Assembly: GCF_000003855.2 (NCBI RefSeq)
Contig: NW_003101678.1
Location: 2,824,803 to 2,888,802 of the forward strand
DNA: 64,000 nucleotides
Reading direction: 5' to 3'
Origin: Blastomyces gilchristii SLH14081
Taxonomy: Eukaryota; Ascomycota; Eurotiomycetes; Onygenales; Ajellomycetaceae
In this document: positions 24,691-37,566 of the stretch, piece by piece
Position numbering within the stretch: position 1 is the stretch's first letter
How the letters are laid out: the number at the start of each line of letters is the position of its first letter
Notes under the pieces: model-generated
Databases searched by the model: none
Told to the model about the DNA's origin: nothing
Seen by the model: the letters and a program-made list of their open reading frames with translations, nothing else
Made by a program: the position numbers and the translations under genes

Positions 24691-25272
24691 CTACTCTGAG
24701 CTCCGCGGCACAGCTATCTTTTCCTGTCCGGCGGATTCCAATTCTGCAGCAGCCTTCAATTCTAGTTCCCTTTGTTCCTGCTCAAATTTCTCCTTCATTG
24801 CCTTTGACCGCATCACTTTCCACCGCAGATTCCACCCGAAAACACCCAATTCCTTTATCCTAGCCGGTTTATCGCCTAAGAGGTACTGGTCCAAGCCCCC
24901 CACCTTCTTAATTGTTCTCAGCACGCGATGCTGGACTTTGAGCTTTAAAGTCTTCCCTAGGGCTTCGCTATAGAGTTCTTCGTGGCGAATGTTGGGTTTC
25001 CATGTCCGTCTTGTCTTTCCCTTATTTCGGCCCTTGGAGATTTTGTTTCCGAATTGGATTCTAGAGCCGCCGTAGAGACCTGTGTTTGATTGTTTGTAGA
25101 ATCGGGCGGGGCCGTAGGGATATTCTGGAATTGACTTGGGTGGGTTTGTAGCAACATATAGGGAGCGAGTTGGTGTCCAGAAGAGATTGCGGAATGCTTG
25201 GAGGAAGGATGAAGGGCGGGAGGCGGAGAGAGCGAATGGTTTGGTCGTGTGGAGAGACATTGTCGCGACCAT
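24691..25272 (-). CDS. mrpl24: Mitochondrial large ribosomal subunit protein bL28m (MRPL24)
   Basis: Single-exon gene of 193 codons. The N-terminus is basic and Ser/Leu-rich without acidic residues up to about position 45, as expected for a mitochondrial targeting peptide. The bL28 core follows: GGSRIQFGNKISKGRNKGKTRRTWKP split over the first 100 residues, then LKLKVQHRVLRTIKKVGGLD. A fungal-type extension with Lys/Glu-rich helix closes the protein. The ATG at 25272 gives MVATMSLHTT; the internal Met at codon 5 is an alternative start. The gene ends in TAG, showing that TAG is a normal stop in this genome. Divergent from RVB1 with 467 bp between the starts. Confidence 0.92.
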   Translation of the reverse strand: MVATMSLHTTKPFALSASRPSSFLQAFRNLFWTPTRSLYVATNPPKSIPEYPYGPARFYKQSNTGLYGGSRIQFGNKISKGRNKGKTRRTWKPNIRHEELYSEALGKTLKLKVQHRVLRTIKKVGGLDQYLLGDKPARIKELGVFGWNLRWKVMRSKAMKEKFEQEQRELELKAAAELESAGQEKIAVPRSSE

Positions 25273-25739
25273 GCTGTGCTAAAGCCCAAGCATGGCAGTG
25301 GAGTGGGAGAACTGACTGGATGTGCGGCTACACTCCCACGAACCGGATAAGGTCTAGGAGGTCAACGGCTGTAGGCAAAGAGTATTGCTATGGGTGAGAT
25401 CGATTGACAACGGTCTGTCGGCATTGAATATTCAGGACTGAATGATGGTTGCTTTGGAGCGACTTTTGCAACTTTCGGCGCTAGGGTTCATTCGGACTAG
25501 CGTCATTCTACAGTTTTGTTTAGCTAAGCCAGACTAACTTAGTTAATCGATTGCTCCAGGCCGCAAAACCATCCAGAAGCAAATAGCGCGAGGAAGCTTC
25601 AAATAACTGTCGTCTTTATTTGCAACTCTGACCACGGACTATCCACGACCCTTTTAATTTTGTGATTGCCAATTATTCTCAACCTTGTGATTGCTCCTAA
25701 CCATCAGCTCATCTGCGCTCAGCAGAGACCTCTACCACC
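25273..25739. promoter_or_regulatory. Shared upstream region of MRPL24 and RVB1
   Basis: 467 bp between two divergent start codons, so both promoters and both 5' leaders must fit here. I did not identify specific factor sites. Confidence 0.5.
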
Positions 25740-27481
<1,742 letters not shown>

Positions 27482-27855
27482 TTTTTCGATTTTATTTTTT
27501 ATACTAATATGATGTGATGTGATATCTTATTTGCTTTTCGATGTTGTACCGACAAGTTTGTTTTAGCCTACAATTCTTTTTAACTTGGACAAGGCTGAGA
27601 ATTTTCTCCCCTTTCTTTGTCCCATAATAAGTTCTTTTATATATTTTATTCCATAATTATGCGAGGGTGGTGGGAAAGTAAAAGAAGGGATTCTAGATGG
27701 TCAAAATAAAACATAATAAATCTAATACACGAAGACCAAGCCTTCTCAAGGAAATTACTTCGGAAATCTCTCTATACGGCCCTGTTGCAGTTGAGACAAG
27801 TGACAGCCAGGGCCCGATATACTCTCACGTTGGGTATCTTCCACTGCCGCGCCTT
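27482..27855. other. Intergenic between converging genes
   Basis: 374 bp between the convergent stops of RVB1 and the FAD oxidoreductase; AT-rich, holds both 3' ends. Nothing else seen. Confidence 0.5.
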
Positions 27856-29611
27856 TTATTCTCTTCTCGTCTTGTCCCCCCTCTCCCAAGCCCGATGAAA
27901 ATAAAGCACCACCCGCCTCACAATCCCCAAAAACCAGTAAATTACCAACAGAAACCTAACAAGAAACCTAGCTAGCCTTTCCCGTTTGGCCAAAGCCTCG
28001 ACCTGCGACCATTCCATAGCGTCTGGGTAAGAAGGAAGAAAGGGGTCATCACCCAAGACCCCGAACGGCAATTCAGCTCCCAAGTGGTCCACAGCTACTT
28101 GAAACGCACTGCGGACCGCATCCTCGTACCGCCCGTATCCAGTCCACGGACCACAGTAACTAATCCCGCGCGTATTTTGGATCCGTTGGAGCAACTTGTG
28201 TGATCTCAACGCTCGGTTATTGAACGTAAAACGCGAGTATTCCCATATCCCCTGAACGCGGAGTGGGTGGGGAGGAGATATGGGATTGTGAGTTATGAGG
28301 ACGGGGCCGAAGATTTCTTCCGAGAGTCCTTGCAGCCGATTTATGTGAAAGGAGGTGCAGAATTGACTGGTGTCGGGGGGGTTGCGCTGGGAGGATTTTG
28401 TAATGAGGTTAAAGGCGGCCCACACACGTTTTCGCTTCGGCATCAACTATCGATGGCGAATAGCATCTTTAGCTAAATGTGTGGAATGAAAGATAAACTC
28501 GTTTCGGAGCAAAATGTCGATTGGCACGGTCCAAGCTCGGACATGTGGACGCAAAAGGGGGAAGAGTTGGAACTTACCGCCGTGTCGGAATGTAGGATTG
28601 CGATAGAACTCGCTGTTTGGAATCCGCTCAACGCCCGGACCTCTTCATCAGTCGCATCCGCGGATATCAGGTTTAAAGCGTTATGGGCAGACGTCGCAAT
28701 GATGACATGATTGAAATATTCCGTTCGGCCTTGCTCCCCTTGCACTGCCAACCAACCGAGTCTATCACTTGTTTTAACTGATTTGATTGTCGTATTGAAA
28801 TGGACTCTCTCAGTAGCTGAGATATTGGTGATTGCTGCCGCGAAATCAGCTTTGCCTCCTGCTACAATCATCCACTCTGACCACCATAGTGAGCTCCGGA
28901 GAATATCACAGTTCGCCATGAAACGTAGAAGTAGCGCTATTGGAAGCTCCAGTGCATCCCTTGCATTATGGACGTTCCATAAAACTGCAATAAGTGGAAT
29001 TATGTAATTATCGCGGAAAGAATTCGAATATCCCTCGGTGGCCAGATATGCGCCGATGCTCTTCTGGGATTGCTCATGTTGGTAAGGTTGCTGGATATTT
29101 TTCCATTTTCGCGACCTTTGTCTTTTGACAGGTTGTTCACCCCTTAATGAATCCAGGGCAAAATGATTGAATCTCACAACATCAATCAACATCCTCCACA
29201 TATCCAACCGGAACAGGTTTCGGGAAAGAATTGCGAAGGGGGATGCTGTTCTCCATTCAAATAAATCCCCGAGCTGGGTCGAAGCGATTGAGAATTCTAT
29301 GTCGTGGCAAGGTATCTGTAGCTCCTGCAGCAATGCATATAGATTTGCTGGCCTCCCAAGTAAGCTCCTAAGACAAGGAAGGCTCAAGGTACGGAAGCAA
29401 ACTAACGTGAAGTGGAAGGCTTGAAATAAACAAGTCCTGTATCAATCCCAATAGTCTTTCCTCTCTGCTCGTACTGTACTAAATGCGTAGGACCTCCAAA
29501 TCTGCTCCCGGATTCGAAAATATGGACTTCATGCCCTGAGTCTTTCAAGGCCCAGAAGGCAGCAAGACCGGAACAACCCCCGCCAACAATGGCAACTTTC
29601 TTGGAAGTCAT
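27856..29611 (-). CDS. FAD-dependent oxidoreductase, COG2907-like amine-oxidase fold
   Basis: Predicted flavin enzyme of the NAD/FAD-binding family often annotated as flavin-containing amine oxidase; the substrate is unknown. Exons: 29407-29611, 28578-29347, 27856-28446 (1566 nt, 521 residues). The N-terminus has the dinucleotide-binding fingerprint VAIVGGGCSGLAAFW ending in an acidic residue (HIFES). The middle has the family segments NLYALLQELQIP and IAVLWNVHNARD-like text, and the C-terminal half has NPPDTSQF, SYCGPWTGYG and YEDAVRSAFQVA, the usual FAD-contacting end. A hydrophobic stretch (FLVRFLLVIYWFLGI) near the C-terminus may anchor it to a membrane. In bacteria and many fungi such genes sit beside cyclopropane-fatty-acid synthase genes; no such neighbour is present here. 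Confidence 0.85.
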
Positions 29612-30559
29612 TGTGATGTGCTCGGCAGGTATCGGAATAAACGAAAGATCACATCCAGAAATATCATTAGTGTTGCCAGCAATATAATATGGCTGACTGG
29701 TTGGCCATTGGACAAGATTCGTGCCGGATTCAGCAAAATTTGACGCTCTCCGTATTGGCGAACCAAGGACAATCTATGCGACGAATACAAACACTGCAAT
29801 CGCGCAATATCGCCAGGCTAAAGTGCAGATAAGTTCTATCATATGGAAAGGCATTGGTATGTCTCGACGACTTGTGGTAAAGATGCTCCGGCGCGCAACG
29901 TCTCGTGAAGGGGAAGGTGGAGGAATAGTATAACTATATATTACTCTAATTAGTAATAGACCGAAATACACTGATCTCTCTCTCTACTTCTGTACTCCGT
30001 AAGTAGTTACAGGATATTGTAGCAAGAGATTGCATCTTCCGGCCTTAGGAGAGAGAGAAACTAGCACGTTCCAAACACCGTTCTAGCTGTCATGTCTGGA
30101 TGTTGCAAAGGTTCCAGGCCGGGCAGATGGAATGGATGGGAAGTAGGATCACGTGCGGCTAGATTCAGAGGTACTTTTAAATACAGGAGAGTCAACCAAT
30201 TTTTAGTCGTTTGCAGAAGTAGTTTTATGTATTTATGTCGTCGCCTATTTATTTAGTTACCCTTCTTGGCGTGGCTGGGGTTGGTTCATCTCCCACTCAA
30301 GTCTCCAACTCAACAAGTATACCACCACATCTATATACAATCCCGCAGAAGCCAGTCATTAATCTAGGAGCCTGGGGGATCTGGAATCGACAGTAATTAA
30401 GCTCCAAACGCTTCAACATCTCCTAGCCATCCTAAACTTCGCCTATACAACAACAAGGAAGGAACAAACCAATCCCCCCATCTGTCTGGCATCCGTCATA
30501 GCCGCGTCTACCAGCACTTCCTACGAGATATTCCGTTTCGCATTCGAGATATATAAGCA
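29612..30559. promoter_or_regulatory. Divergent upstream region of FAD oxidoreductase and VTI1
   Basis: 948 bp between divergent start codons. It includes one copy of the 9-mer TACTCCGTA (29993-30001), a motif also found at 31756-31764 and twice at 44410-44430. No gene is supported. Confidence 0.45.
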
Positions 30560-31449
30560 ATGGCCAGGCCCCTCGAGACAGATTCCGGCTCAGAGCTGTT
30601 CAGTAGCTATGAAGCTGAGCTTAAGCTCGTCCAGGCAGACCTGAATCAGAAACTCGATCAGATCGCTGAATCGCAAGGAGAGGAAAGGAAATTGGCCATC
30701 AAACAAGCAGAGAGGGCGTTAGAGGAGGCCACTGAACTGGTAAATTTATTTCATACCTACTCCCTTAGCCCCCGTCCTGTGACTTCGTGACCTAATCATC
30801 AGTCGCTGTCTGTCCCGGATCTCCGGATGACAAACAAATTTACTCACACACGAGCCCCCTCAAAACGTATAGATAGATCAAATGCGGATAGAGAAAGAGA
30901 ATATCCCCTCCGCAACCCGTTCGAAAGTGAACGCCCGTTTCCGCAACTTCGTTACAGATATCGACGACGTCAAGCGCCAACTTAAGTCCCTCTCTGATGA
31001 CCGCAGAGCGCTCTTTGGCGACCGATACACAGATGAACCTAACGGGATAAATGACCACCACCTGGAGCAAAGACAGCAGTTACTATCTGGTACAGAACGG
31101 CTAGAGCGGAGCTCTGCTCGCCTGAGAGATAGCCAGAGAGTAGCGCAGGAGACAGAAGATATTGGACGGAACACCCTAGCCGATCTATACGTCCAGCGGC
31201 AGACCATCGAACACACCAGAGCTGGTTTACTGGAGAGCGAAGGCTACGTGGATCGCAGTGTAAAGACGCTGAGGGGGATGGCCCGTAGGTAGTACACCCT
31301 CAATTTTGAGCACAATTAAATACATGTTGGCCGTAGGCGTAACTGATTTTTGTGTGAATAGGATGGCTACGAATCGGGTGATAACCATCGCCATAATAAC
31401 CGTATTAGTCCTTCTTATCATTGCGGTTGTATATAGCAAGTTCCACTGA
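30560..31449 (+). CDS. vti1: Vesicle SNARE VTI1 (Qb-SNARE)
   Basis: Qb-SNARE for Golgi-endosome-vacuole fusion. Exons: 30560-30739, 30873-31288, 31362-31449 (684 nt, 227 residues). The N-terminal three-helix domain begins SYEAELKLVQADLNQKL and continues over the first junction into IDQMRIEKENIP. The SNARE helix (RLRDSQRVAQETEDIG onward, residues about 135-195) has the Qb-type zero-layer Gln region. A C-terminal tail anchor (ITIAIITVLVLLIIAVVY) ends in SKFH just before the stop. The last exon of 29 codons carries almost only the anchor. Family length and organisation match well. Confidence 0.95.
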
Positions 31450-31871
31450 GCGTTCTCCTTTGGGATACATGGTTGCACGTGTTTTGTTGCGGTGTTTTGG
31501 GCGAACTGTCTCCTTGTTTTGCTGCTTTCCCACTTGTCCCAGTCATTTTATATATCACTACTGATTCATTTGCGATTTTGTATGATACGGGTATTCCCTA
31601 CTCCTACTATAGCCCTGTTGGTTTTCCCTTTTACGTACCAGATGAGCGGATTCTGATGGAGACAACCCGCCACACGATATATTAATGTTATGAATTCATT
31701 ATGAGCTAAAACTATGCTAGATGCGTGGGTATCTAATGCTTTATCATCTATCATCTACGGAGTACATATCCAGTCATGGCTCCAGCCAAAACCAAAGGGA
31801 TTAAACAAAAGCGCTATAAAACACAAAACCAAAAAACATTTACGGATAAACATAATGCAATTCAACGACCC
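31450..31871. other. Intergenic between converging VTI1 and DSC3
   Basis: 422 bp holding both 3' ends, plus TACGGAGTA at 31756-31764. Nothing else recognised. Confidence 0.5.
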
Positions 31872-33056
31872 TCAATTCAAAAACCTCACAACCCCAAAGC
31901 CGAAATTAACCACAATCCCCACAAAAACCGCCAACCCTTTCCTCCAACTCCAAACCCCTTGCTCCCTCAACAACCACAGCCCACACCCCACAGGCCAAAA
32001 GAACCCCATCACAGATCCCCACAACATATCATCCAGTGGCCCCGCCGCCCCCGACGTTGAGCCGACTCCATAATTGGCAATCCCCGCACTACCACCGCCC
32101 CCAACCGCCCCCGCGCCGCCGCCACCTTCTCCTTCCACAGAGCCCGCAGAACCTCCCTCGTCCATCCATATATCTTCTAGCCGTCGTAGCTCTGCGCCGG
32201 ACGGCATCGTATCCGGCGTATGCGAGAGTGACTGGAGGGCGAGAAACTGCGAGCGCAGCGCGGAGACTTCTGCCGCTGTGAAGCCTGCATCTAGCAGGCG
32301 GTCGAAGCCCCTGGGACCGGGCGCGTTGGGTGGTGGGCGGCTGGCGGTTAATGAAGATTGGACGTGATCAGTAGCGGAGGAGGGCGAAAGCGAGAGCGAG
32401 GTGGTACCACGTGGTGCGGTTGCGGAAGTAGAAGTTGCAAAACTGCCCGATGTCGACGATCGTGGTGGGGGTAGGATGTTGGAGGCGGAGGCAGAGGCGG
32501 AGGCGGAGGCGGAGGATGAAGCGGCAGACGAAGGTTTTAGCCGAGTGGATGACCCGTCCGACCCCTTGCCTTCCCATTTTGCACTATCATTTTCCTCCGC
32601 TACACGCGCCAGCTGCGCCTCAGCCTCTAACTCCTTTGGGGAGAGGATAATATCACCAATCGAGCAGTGAATGTAGGTCCGTAGTCGTGGCGCGGGGGGG
32701 TCCCGCACGGGTGCTTTGCCCTTGTCTTTCCCACTCCCATTACCACCACCACCCCTTCCATCTCCTGCGCGAGAGAAGGAATCCGGTACCGGGAACGAGG
32801 TGATCTCATCCCTAATCCTAGGTAGGGTAGCGGCGATGTTTAGCGAGGAGGCGAGCGAGGAGGCATCGTCGAGAGCTTTGCCGGCATATATGAGGCGGAG
32901 GCGGTGTGTGGAGAGATCATGCGGGAGTCGTTGGCGTATGAGCTGTTTGAGGCCTGCGGCTGTCAGGTGGGCTGGGTCGGGGATTTCGAGGAGAACGTCT
33001 GGGATTGAGGAGGAGAAGCGGATTGTGAGACTCAGGAGGGAGAAGTGGTCTGTCAT
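31872..33056 (-). CDS. dsc3: DSC E3 ubiquitin ligase complex subunit 3 (DUF2407)
   Basis: Subunit of the Golgi/ER Dsc ubiquitin ligase complex that in fungi activates SREBP (hypoxia and sterol response). Single exon, 394 residues. The N-terminus is ubiquitin-like (LTIRFSSSIPDVLLEI, then RLRLIYAGKAL at about residues 50-62). Next are a Gly/Lys linker and the conserved RTYIHCSIGDIILSPKEL. A Ser/Ala-repeat linker follows (SASASAS about residue 190). The C-terminal DUF2407_C part has GFDRLLDAGFTAAEVSALRSQF and two membrane segments near residues 335-355 and 370-390. No breaks. The Ser/Ala and Gly-rich linkers are low complexity and probably length-variable. Confidence 0.92.
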   Translation of the reverse strand: MTDHFSLLSLTIRFSSSIPDVLLEIPDPAHLTAAGLKQLIRQRLPHDLSTHRLRLIYAGKALDDASSLASSLNIAATLPRIRDEITSFPVPDSFSRAGDGRGGGGNGSGKDKGKAPVRDPPAPRLRTYIHCSIGDIILSPKELEAEAQLARVAEENDSAKWEGKGSDGSSTRLKPSSAASSSASASASASASNILPPPRSSTSGSFATSTSATAPRGTTSLSLSPSSATDHVQSSLTASRPPPNAPGPRGFDRLLDAGFTAAEVSALRSQFLALQSLSHTPDTMPSGAELRRLEDIWMDEGGSAGSVEGEGGGGAGAVGGGGSAGIANYGVGSTSGAAGPLDDMLWGSVMGFFWPVGCGLWLLREQGVWSWRKGLAVFVGIVVNFGFGVVRFLN

Positions 33057-33419
33057 TGTTTGTTTCGTTTCGTCGGAGGCGTTGTTTAATTGTTTTTACT
33101 TGGGTGGTAGTTTCTGATGCATTTGCGTTGGTGGAGTCATATTCTTTTCTTGTTGGATATTTTTTTTTTTCTTCACTCTCAACCATGACGATTCGTCATT
33201 TAGTATCCTATAAAGTTGTAGATCGGTTCATGCCGATGAAGCGCGCACTGGCTGAGCGTGTATATAATCACGTGACAATATATTTATCTCTACTCCGTGG
33301 GTGGCAAATAACTCGGCCAGATGAGATGCCTTATACGAAGCAAGTTACTGAAATTAATATTTGTTGAGTTTCTAGTGACGTGTCCATGGATAATTGAAAG
33401 CACGTATTGTTTATCTACG
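33057..33419. other. Intergenic: DSC3 upstream region
   Basis: About 360 bp containing the DSC3 promoter, with a short T-run near 33160. The boundary with the decayed region to the right is not sharp. Confidence 0.4.
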
Positions 33420-33661
33420 CAGCCTATTGCCCTCCCTCTACTGCGGAGAAATCAAATTGACCTTGTAGCAGTGGCCGCCTCGGTGGCGTTGCCCCAATAG
33501 GAAGTTGAGAAGATCCTGGATAAACACACAAAATACTATGAAAAGGTTCAATATCTCGTACTATGGAAAGGCTGGAGTCCAAGCGAGGGATTCCTGGCAA
33601 AAGATTGAGGAGGATCTTGAAGGTGCTCAAGAAGATCTACAGGAATTCGAGGCACGGTAAA
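33420..33661 (+). pseudogene. Relic of chromodomain tail of a Ty3/gypsy-type integrase
   Basis: From 33501 one frame reads EVEKILDKHTKYYEKVQYLV then LWKGWSPSEG, a typical chromodomain as found at the end of chromovirus integrases. From 33592 the frame shifted by one base continues SWQKIEEDLEGAQEDLQEFE and stops at TAA. A TAG at 33498-33500 interrupts the text just upstream, where the frame reads NQIDLVAVAASVALPQ. A nonsense codon plus a one-base insertion therefore break it. No integrase core, reverse transcriptase or LTR pair was found next to it, so only the tail remains. It could also derive from another chromodomain protein. Confidence 0.7.
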
Positions 33662-33887
33662 ATAACCGCCGGTCCCAAGCTATTTATTTATATAAATATT
33701 TACTCCCAAGCTAAATACTCCCAAGCTATTTACTCCTCCCCCCTCTGCCTTGATAGCGGCCTTCGCGATTTTGGCCGCACCCCGAGCAGAGTGACAAGTC
33801 ACATTCCTCTTTTCCTTCCTCTCCTTCCCCCAAACAGCACTGCGAGCCTCGCGGGCCGCCACATCACCACCGAACGGAATCTTCCCT

Positions 33888-34620
33888 TCAAATTTCTGGC
33901 CAGCCAAAAGCGCCCGCTACACCAACCCCTCGTGAACCCAAGCAACAAACACGGCCTTGACGGCGGAGTGAGTGGAGGTGGGGATCTAAACCACACCCTA
34001 AAAACCGAGCATAGGAAGAAAATGGTCCCCTTGGTTGGCAAGCCTTGCTGCAATGAGCACGCTTATAGCGCTGGCCGCCCAACACGCAGGGTTCAGTGGG
34101 AGGGTACTTCTCCATCTTCCAGACACAGCGGTAACAAAACTCGTGGGGTTCCATCTCATAAAGGAACTGCGGAGGTGGGCCCGCCGCCTGCATCGCGATG
34201 CCTAGCTCGATCACCTCCGCCGACGGCATAGCTGGGGCAGGGGGGTCTGGTCTGTACTTCGAGTTTGCAGGTAACGGGACGAAGCCAGGCAGAAGCGCGT
34301 ATGCGGGCGCGAGGGGAGTTGAGATTGCGTCAGGACGAGACACACAAACACCGAGAGCACAGAGTGAGGGGCAGGGGCAGGCGTATTCGCGGAAGCGGTA
34401 ACAAAACTTCCAGAAACTAGGGCCAGCATATCCGCATTCCTCGTCGGCCAACGTGGCAAAGAAACCCTCCTTCTCCAGGTAGTTCTCGAAAGATCCCATT
34501 AACTCGACGACTCAAAGACCCATGATCTCGCGGTACAGCGCAGTATTCCCAGATTGCGCAGTCCAAAAAGAGCGAACGTCGACCAGGATGGCGACAAGAG
34601 GATCTGAGAAACAAGAGGGC
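33888..34620 (-). pseudogene. Cys-rich hypothetical frame, probably element-derived, with TGA
   Basis: An open frame at 33888-34499 encodes 203 residues with a Cys-spaced segment (FCYRCVWKMEKYPPTEPC then HCSKAC) that resembles zinc-knuckle-like C..C modules in repeat-associated fungal proteins. The same frame continues upstream to about 34620 as plausible protein (DPLVAILVDVRSFWTAQ, YREIMGL) but for one TGA at 34512-34514, which could come from CGA or TGG. Downstream, another frame (33680-33907, AGQKFEGKIPFGGDVAAREA) also looks coding. I infer a decayed gene; no function can be given. The GC-rich composition differs from the flanks. Confidence 0.4.
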
Positions 34621-36066
34621 ACCTAGAAACTCTGTCAGCTACCACATTCGCACTTGGTATATCATGAAGATATGGACCCTATCGGCAGATAGAATCGTTC
34701 GAGGCCGTGGCGCGATGCCAGAGGGCAAGGGAAGGTAGAGGTGCAGGGGCACTGGAGGCACCCACTGCAAAGAGAAAATGCAAACCAGGCAGAGATCATT
34801 GACCCGTAGGGCCAAATCCACAGACTTCGAAGCCAAAGACATGATGGCGGCAATGGTGGACGTGTTGGAGGCGAGCGCTGATGTCCGGCATGGATGCGTT
34901 TGTTCGTTGGAACCCCCTGCTTTCCCAGCAGCGAAGCTCATGTCCTTGCAGCTGCTGCTTGCTTGCCTCTTGGTTCGCCGTAAGTCTAACATAAGATATT
35001 AATTAATAATTGGAGACTGACATGTATTAGCCCCTCCCCCCCCCTTGTCCGCGTCTGCGTCCCTCTCATCGCCCCCGCCAGCCCCCCCTCCCTCTCTCCT
35101 GAGTCCTTGCTCCATCACGCCTCCCCGCCTCCTCTAACGGGGGGGGGGGAGGGGTTTGATGGTTTCTACTTTAGGAATGACGGTCCGGGGCTCTCGCGGC
35201 TCCTGCCACCCCCACCGCCGGCCTAGCATCACTCCTCTCCCGTGCCCACCACCCCCACCAGGCCAGACCTCTCTCGCAAGGGATATGTCCAATTTGATCG
35301 GGCTGACCAGGAAAGGATACCCTGGAAGTTCCAGAGCGGGTATAAATGCTCGACCCCTACCGGCCGATGGTAGTGAGGAAGTGGTGGTTCAGGACAGACC
35401 AGGAGTGAGCCAGGCTCCTCCGCTTTTTCCCATGCCTCTGTTTCCCCACATGGCCGAGTAATAACCATGGCAGGGGTAGTTCCTCGAAAAAACAAGTCAA
35501 GAATAGCGACAACAAACCTCGACGTTGTACAGCCCAAAAAAAATTTCCACCCTTCATTGACGCAAGCGGATGTGGCGCACATATCATGACTGGGTTTCGT
35601 GTTTCAGCTCCTAGGACCATGATAAAACCAAGAAAATGAGTTGATCCCAACCTGTAAAAGACAACTCAATTGTTAAATATGTTGTTGCAGGAGATTGGTC
35701 ATAGGTGTTTTCAGGGATGGCGGCGAGAAGTCCTTTGCGGTAGGATGATATTGCTGGTAAATAATGACAAATGTCCGGAATGGTTTTTTACTGTTCGCAC
35801 CTGTAATCTCCACTAATGCCATCGCCGAGTGCGGTCCTGACCATTGCGATTCAATCGCAAATTAAGGCTTTTAGGTGGATTGGAGAAACTATCTAGGACA
35901 TGCAGCGGTCTGCATTTGTCATGTCACGGTATAGCGGCGCGCCGTCATTGTATAACTGTGGGAATCCTAGCCAAGTTTGGAGGAAGAAGCCTGCAACACG
36001 CCTTGAGGCCCTCAGTCTTTTAAAGCCACTCAAAGTGGAAGCATCGTCCCATGGCGCGGTGCCAGT
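34621..36066. other. Decayed, partly GC-rich DNA without a confident gene
   Basis: Contains homopolymer-rich C and G runs near 35030-35150 and several 70-117 codon frames on both strands that overlap one another. One minus-strand frame (34639-34992, with ASNTSTIAAIMSLASKSVDLAL) might belong to the same decayed gene as the Cys-rich frame. No family recognised. Confidence 0.35.
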
Positions 36067-36777
36067 TCATCCACACAGCAGGATATTCAGTGGCTCGGTA
36101 TCAACAATCAACAGTCGCTCAGCATCCATGCCATCTTCGCCATCTTGCTCCTTGTATAAAGCCGGTAAGACAACTTGGAGGCGCTGGCGAAATAGATCAG
36201 ATCTCAACATTGACCGGTCAACATCCTCATTCGTTCTGTTATGAAGGAGCTTGGTAACAAAATCACCTGGGTTTTGAATGGATTTCTCAAGATATGCCAA
36301 AAGGTAAAGGCCACAGTTGAATGTATTAGACTGCTGTGGTATGCCTTTCGCAGCCATACCTTCTATGTTTTTGCTGTTGATGATAAGTGATCGTTTCGAC
36401 TTGCCTTCCTCTATAACATATTCCTGAAGAATTCTTATAGTTTCACTTCGCCGGCTTCCCAGGGAATCAAAAATGATGATGTCAGCCTACTGAGAACCAT
36501 TTTCCTTGGTGCTTGAAACATCAACAGGGGAGGTTGTCTCATCGGTTGAATTTGGCAAATTGCATATGATCGCCATATACCAATGAATATTTTCATTAAT
36601 CGGAACAACAATGTAGTTGTAACTGAAAATATCCACACACCCAGTGTCCATCTTGACACAGTCTGATAGCCCTTTGTTAAGCTGGTAAAGGAATATGAAT
36701 TGAAAGAAATACACTTTCTTGGCCTCTTCTGGGTCAGAGCGCTCAAGACGGTGCAACGTCATCAAATTGCCTATCAT
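36067..36777 (-). pseudogene. Ulp1/Smt4-type SUMO peptidase (C48), broken
   Basis: Cysteine peptidase domain that in intact relatives removes SUMO. Readable in pieces: HRLERSDPEEAKKVYFF, then in another frame FNSYSFTSLTKG, then again VDIFSYNYIVVPINENIHWY (catalytic His), a TAG at 36487-36489, then ADIIIFDSLGSRRSE (catalytic Asp) and GIPQQSNTFNCGLYLLAYLE (Gln and catalytic Cys), ending with a stop at 36067. So at least two compensating frameshifts and one nonsense codon interrupt it, although His, Asp and Cys all remain. The text resembles the Smt4/Ulp2 class more than Ulp1. The N-terminal half of a normal protein is missing. It may be a duplicated host gene or cargo of a transposon, since it lies beside other relics. 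Confidence 0.75.
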
Positions 36778-37566
36778 TTGGTGCTAGATGACTTCCTGTC
36801 CTCTTTGCCATCATCGTCATCCTTCTCCGGACGCGGGCGATGGTCCAATGCCTTAGTGGGAGTAGTGGCAGCCGGCTTCTTCTACTAGTCCTTGTTCTTC
36901 TTCTCCTCCACCTTACAATGGGTGTTGAGGAGGTAGATGAGCCAAGATAACCGATTAGGCAGTGTATCACCCTCCTCCTAATTGGGAGCTTTTTCCGTAA
37001 GTGAGAAACGGTTGATATGTTTGAATGGGGTTGCACTTCTGGAGTCGATCAAGTGCTATAACCAAGATCCTATATGTAGTAAATCTGTATCAACAAATCA
37101 AATTATATAGAATTTAGCTAAGAGCTTTAGTTGTTAACTACACTAATGATATTGCGCTAATAGTAGCGTAGCTAGCTCCTCCCAATATCAAGAGATTAAC
37201 CATCCATCCCACAGAATTGTTCCACATTAGCCGTATATATATATATATATATATGTCGCGAACCTCAACCATGTTAGTTTGGCTTTCAATTAATAAATAA
37301 AGAAAAGAAATAAGAAGGGGGAGAGCGGAAGAATTTCTCTAGAACGAGATGTGCAGGTAGTGGAGACGGGTATATTCAAAAAGTGCATATATGTATAAAC
37401 AAAAATATCAAAGGCTATCATAAGACTTAAAACAGCAAAGAAAAGATCTCAAATCCAATTTCCGGATATTAATCCACTCGGGAGATATATATAACGCCCG
37501 TGCATGCACCTGTAAAACAAAATCCCAATACGTAAGAGAAGAGAAATCTTTGGTTGCAACTAGCGT
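36778..37566. other. Intergenic with (TA)n run
   Basis: No gene. A (TA)n tract of about 21 nt lies at 37234-37254. An Arg-rich minus-strand frame at 36743-37036 overlaps the start of the peptidase relic and may hold more of it in the wrong frame. Confidence 0.45.

Noticed and set aside
32401..33117. Plus-strand frames opposite DSC3
   Set aside because: Shadows of the Ser/Ala- and Gly-rich coding repeats of DSC3 on the minus strand.
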